Source: an uncultured Bacteroidales bacterium (GTDB lineage: Bacteria; Bacteroidota; Bacteroidia; Bacteroidales; UBA932). Taken from it: a DNA stretch of 5,305 bases. The notes under the pieces were generated by a model, which ran no database searches, was not told the origin of the DNA, and saw only the letters and a program-made list of their open reading frames with translations. Position numbers and translations under genes: made by a program. The stretch spans positions 1-5,305 of the forward strand of contig CAMJJO010000124.1 in the NCBI GenBank assembly GCA_946406095.1. Reading direction: 5' to 3'. Positions 4,472 through 5,305 of the stretch are shown piece by piece (within the stretch, counting starts at the first letter, position 1; the number at the start of each line of letters is the position of its first letter).

Positions 4472-5305
4472 TTAAAGCCTGAAGCGCACACCTGCACGGA
4501 GAATCATCTGGAAAGGCTTGTCCGTGCGGATATTCTTAGGCTGGTCGCAGTTGAAATAGTATTTGAACGTGGGCTCTGCAAAGATGCCTACCCGCTGACC
4601 TGGATTGAACTCGAGGCCGAAGCCACCGCCGATGGACCACTGTAGCCCGTTGACACTGTCTCCGACCACCGTATCGGTGCCGAGCAGACGGTACTTGTTG
4701 GATATGGCATACTCGGCTTCGACGCCTGCGGTGGAATAGAGAGAAATATCTTTCTTCTCCAGAAGCTTGACGAAGAGGTCGACAGGTATGCCGATGTACT
4801 GCAGGGTGTGATTGAAATCCCCGCTCTTGACAGAAAGGAGGCCTTCTGTGTACTTGCCCTCGAATGTGCGGGAAAGCAGGGAATAATCCAGGCCGGTGCC
4901 GAGAGACAGCACATCGGAGAGCTGCAGCCTGACTCCGAGACCGACGACCACGGGGATACCGAAGGAAGATTTGCTGGTCTCGGTTATGCCGGCTTGCAGA
5001 TACTTTCCACCGGGAGCACCCATGGAGAGCTTGCCGGAACCTGCATTGTTGCTGGATGCACCTCCGGAAACCGAAAGTGAAAAGCCGGTGCGGCGGGACG
5101 ACTTCCGAGAGTCTTCATAAGCCATCAACGCGAAGGGGTCCGCTGCGGGTTTTTCGGGAGCGGGTTCGATGGCCGGAGTTGCTTCCGCGGCTGGCTCGGT
5201 GGCCGGTTCAGCGACCGAAGCGTTTTCGTCGGACGATTCAGCAGACTGAACGACCGGGTCAGCGGTCTCCGTATGCAAAACAGGGGTGTTTTGCATACCG
5301 GAGGC
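4472..5305 (-). CDS. Outer-membrane beta-barrel protein, C-terminal part (possible N-terminal anti-sigma-like fusion)
   Basis: The reading frame is open to the right edge: the codons before the ATG at 5296 (Ala-Ser-Gly) are in frame, so the true start is probably outside the window. Counting from that Met, residues about 1-53 are an Ala/Glu/Pro-rich linker (AEPATEPAAEATPAIEPAP) and about 70-274 are a beta-barrel of alternating strands with tight turns: GIPVVVGLGVRLQLSDVLSL, LQYIGIPVDLFVKLL, ISLYSTAGVEAEYAI, LQWSIGGGFGLEF, VGIFAEPTFKYYF and a final strand FQMILRAGVRFRL. The LQYIGIP, LYSTAG and GIFAEP motifs are typical of the PF13568-like 'outer membrane beta-barrel protein' set in Bacteroidales. 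Many of those begin with a short cytoplasmic region and one membrane helix after an ECF sigma gene; the acidic linker here fits that layout, but the N-terminal part is not visible. A strong terminator follows the stop. Confidence 0.85.
   Translation of the reverse strand, partial: ASGMQNTPVLHTETADPVVQSAESSDENASVAEPATEPAAEATPAIEPAPEKPAADPFALMAYEDSRKSSRRTGFSLSVSGGASSNNAGSGKLSMGAPGGKYLQAGITETSKSSFGIPVVVGLGVRLQLSDVLSLGTGLDYSLLSRTFEGKYTEGLLSVKSGDFNHTLQYIGIPVDLFVKLLEKKDISLYSTAGVEAEYAISNKYRLLGTDTVVGDSVNGLQWSIGGGFGLEFNPGQRVGIFAEPTFKYYFNCDQPKNIRTDKPFQMILRAGVRFRL

Overview
The window looks like chromosomal DNA from a member of the Bacteroidales. Three kinds of evidence point there. TAnnTTTG (-7) promoter boxes of the Bacteroidetes primary sigma factor sit directly upstream of at least four genes. 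The partial outer-membrane barrel at the right end has the layout (Ala/Glu/Pro-rich linker plus 8-to-10-strand-type barrel) common in Bacteroides-like genomes. Most genes lack a clear Shine-Dalgarno sequence. The GC-rich genes suggest a higher-GC lineage such as Rikenellaceae, but that is only a guess.

Layout, left to right: (1) the N-terminal 127 codons of a COG2426/PF06695 'small multidrug export' family membrane protein, minus strand, running off the left edge; (2) a two-gene toxin-antitoxin module on the minus strand, a ribbon-helix-helix (VapB-like) antitoxin overlapping a PIN-domain (VapC-like) toxin by 4 bases, with a full promoter and a striking array of four GTTAT/ATAAC half-sites; (3) comM/yifB, a Mg-chelatase-like AAA+ protein, minus strand; (4) tsaE, plus strand, divergent from comM across 28 bp; (5) an unrecognised 402-residue lipoprotein, minus strand, whose last codons overlap the end of tsaE by 17 bp; (6) a compact intrinsic terminator followed directly by the lipoprotein promoter; (7) the C-terminal part of an outer-membrane beta-barrel protein, minus strand, running off the right edge.

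Most of the window is ordinary housekeeping or envelope content. comM serves natural transformation and branch migration in characterised species, tsaE serves tRNA t6A modification, and the barrel and lipoprotein are envelope genes that may be neighbours only. The toxin-antitoxin module is the clear accessory insert: it is much more AT-rich than both flanks and fills the space between comM and the PF06695 gene exactly. The best structural signal is its operator. I see no CRISPR array, insertion sequence, tRNA or rRNA, and no gene-free stretch longer than 115 bases. I did not find a convincing wholly new system.
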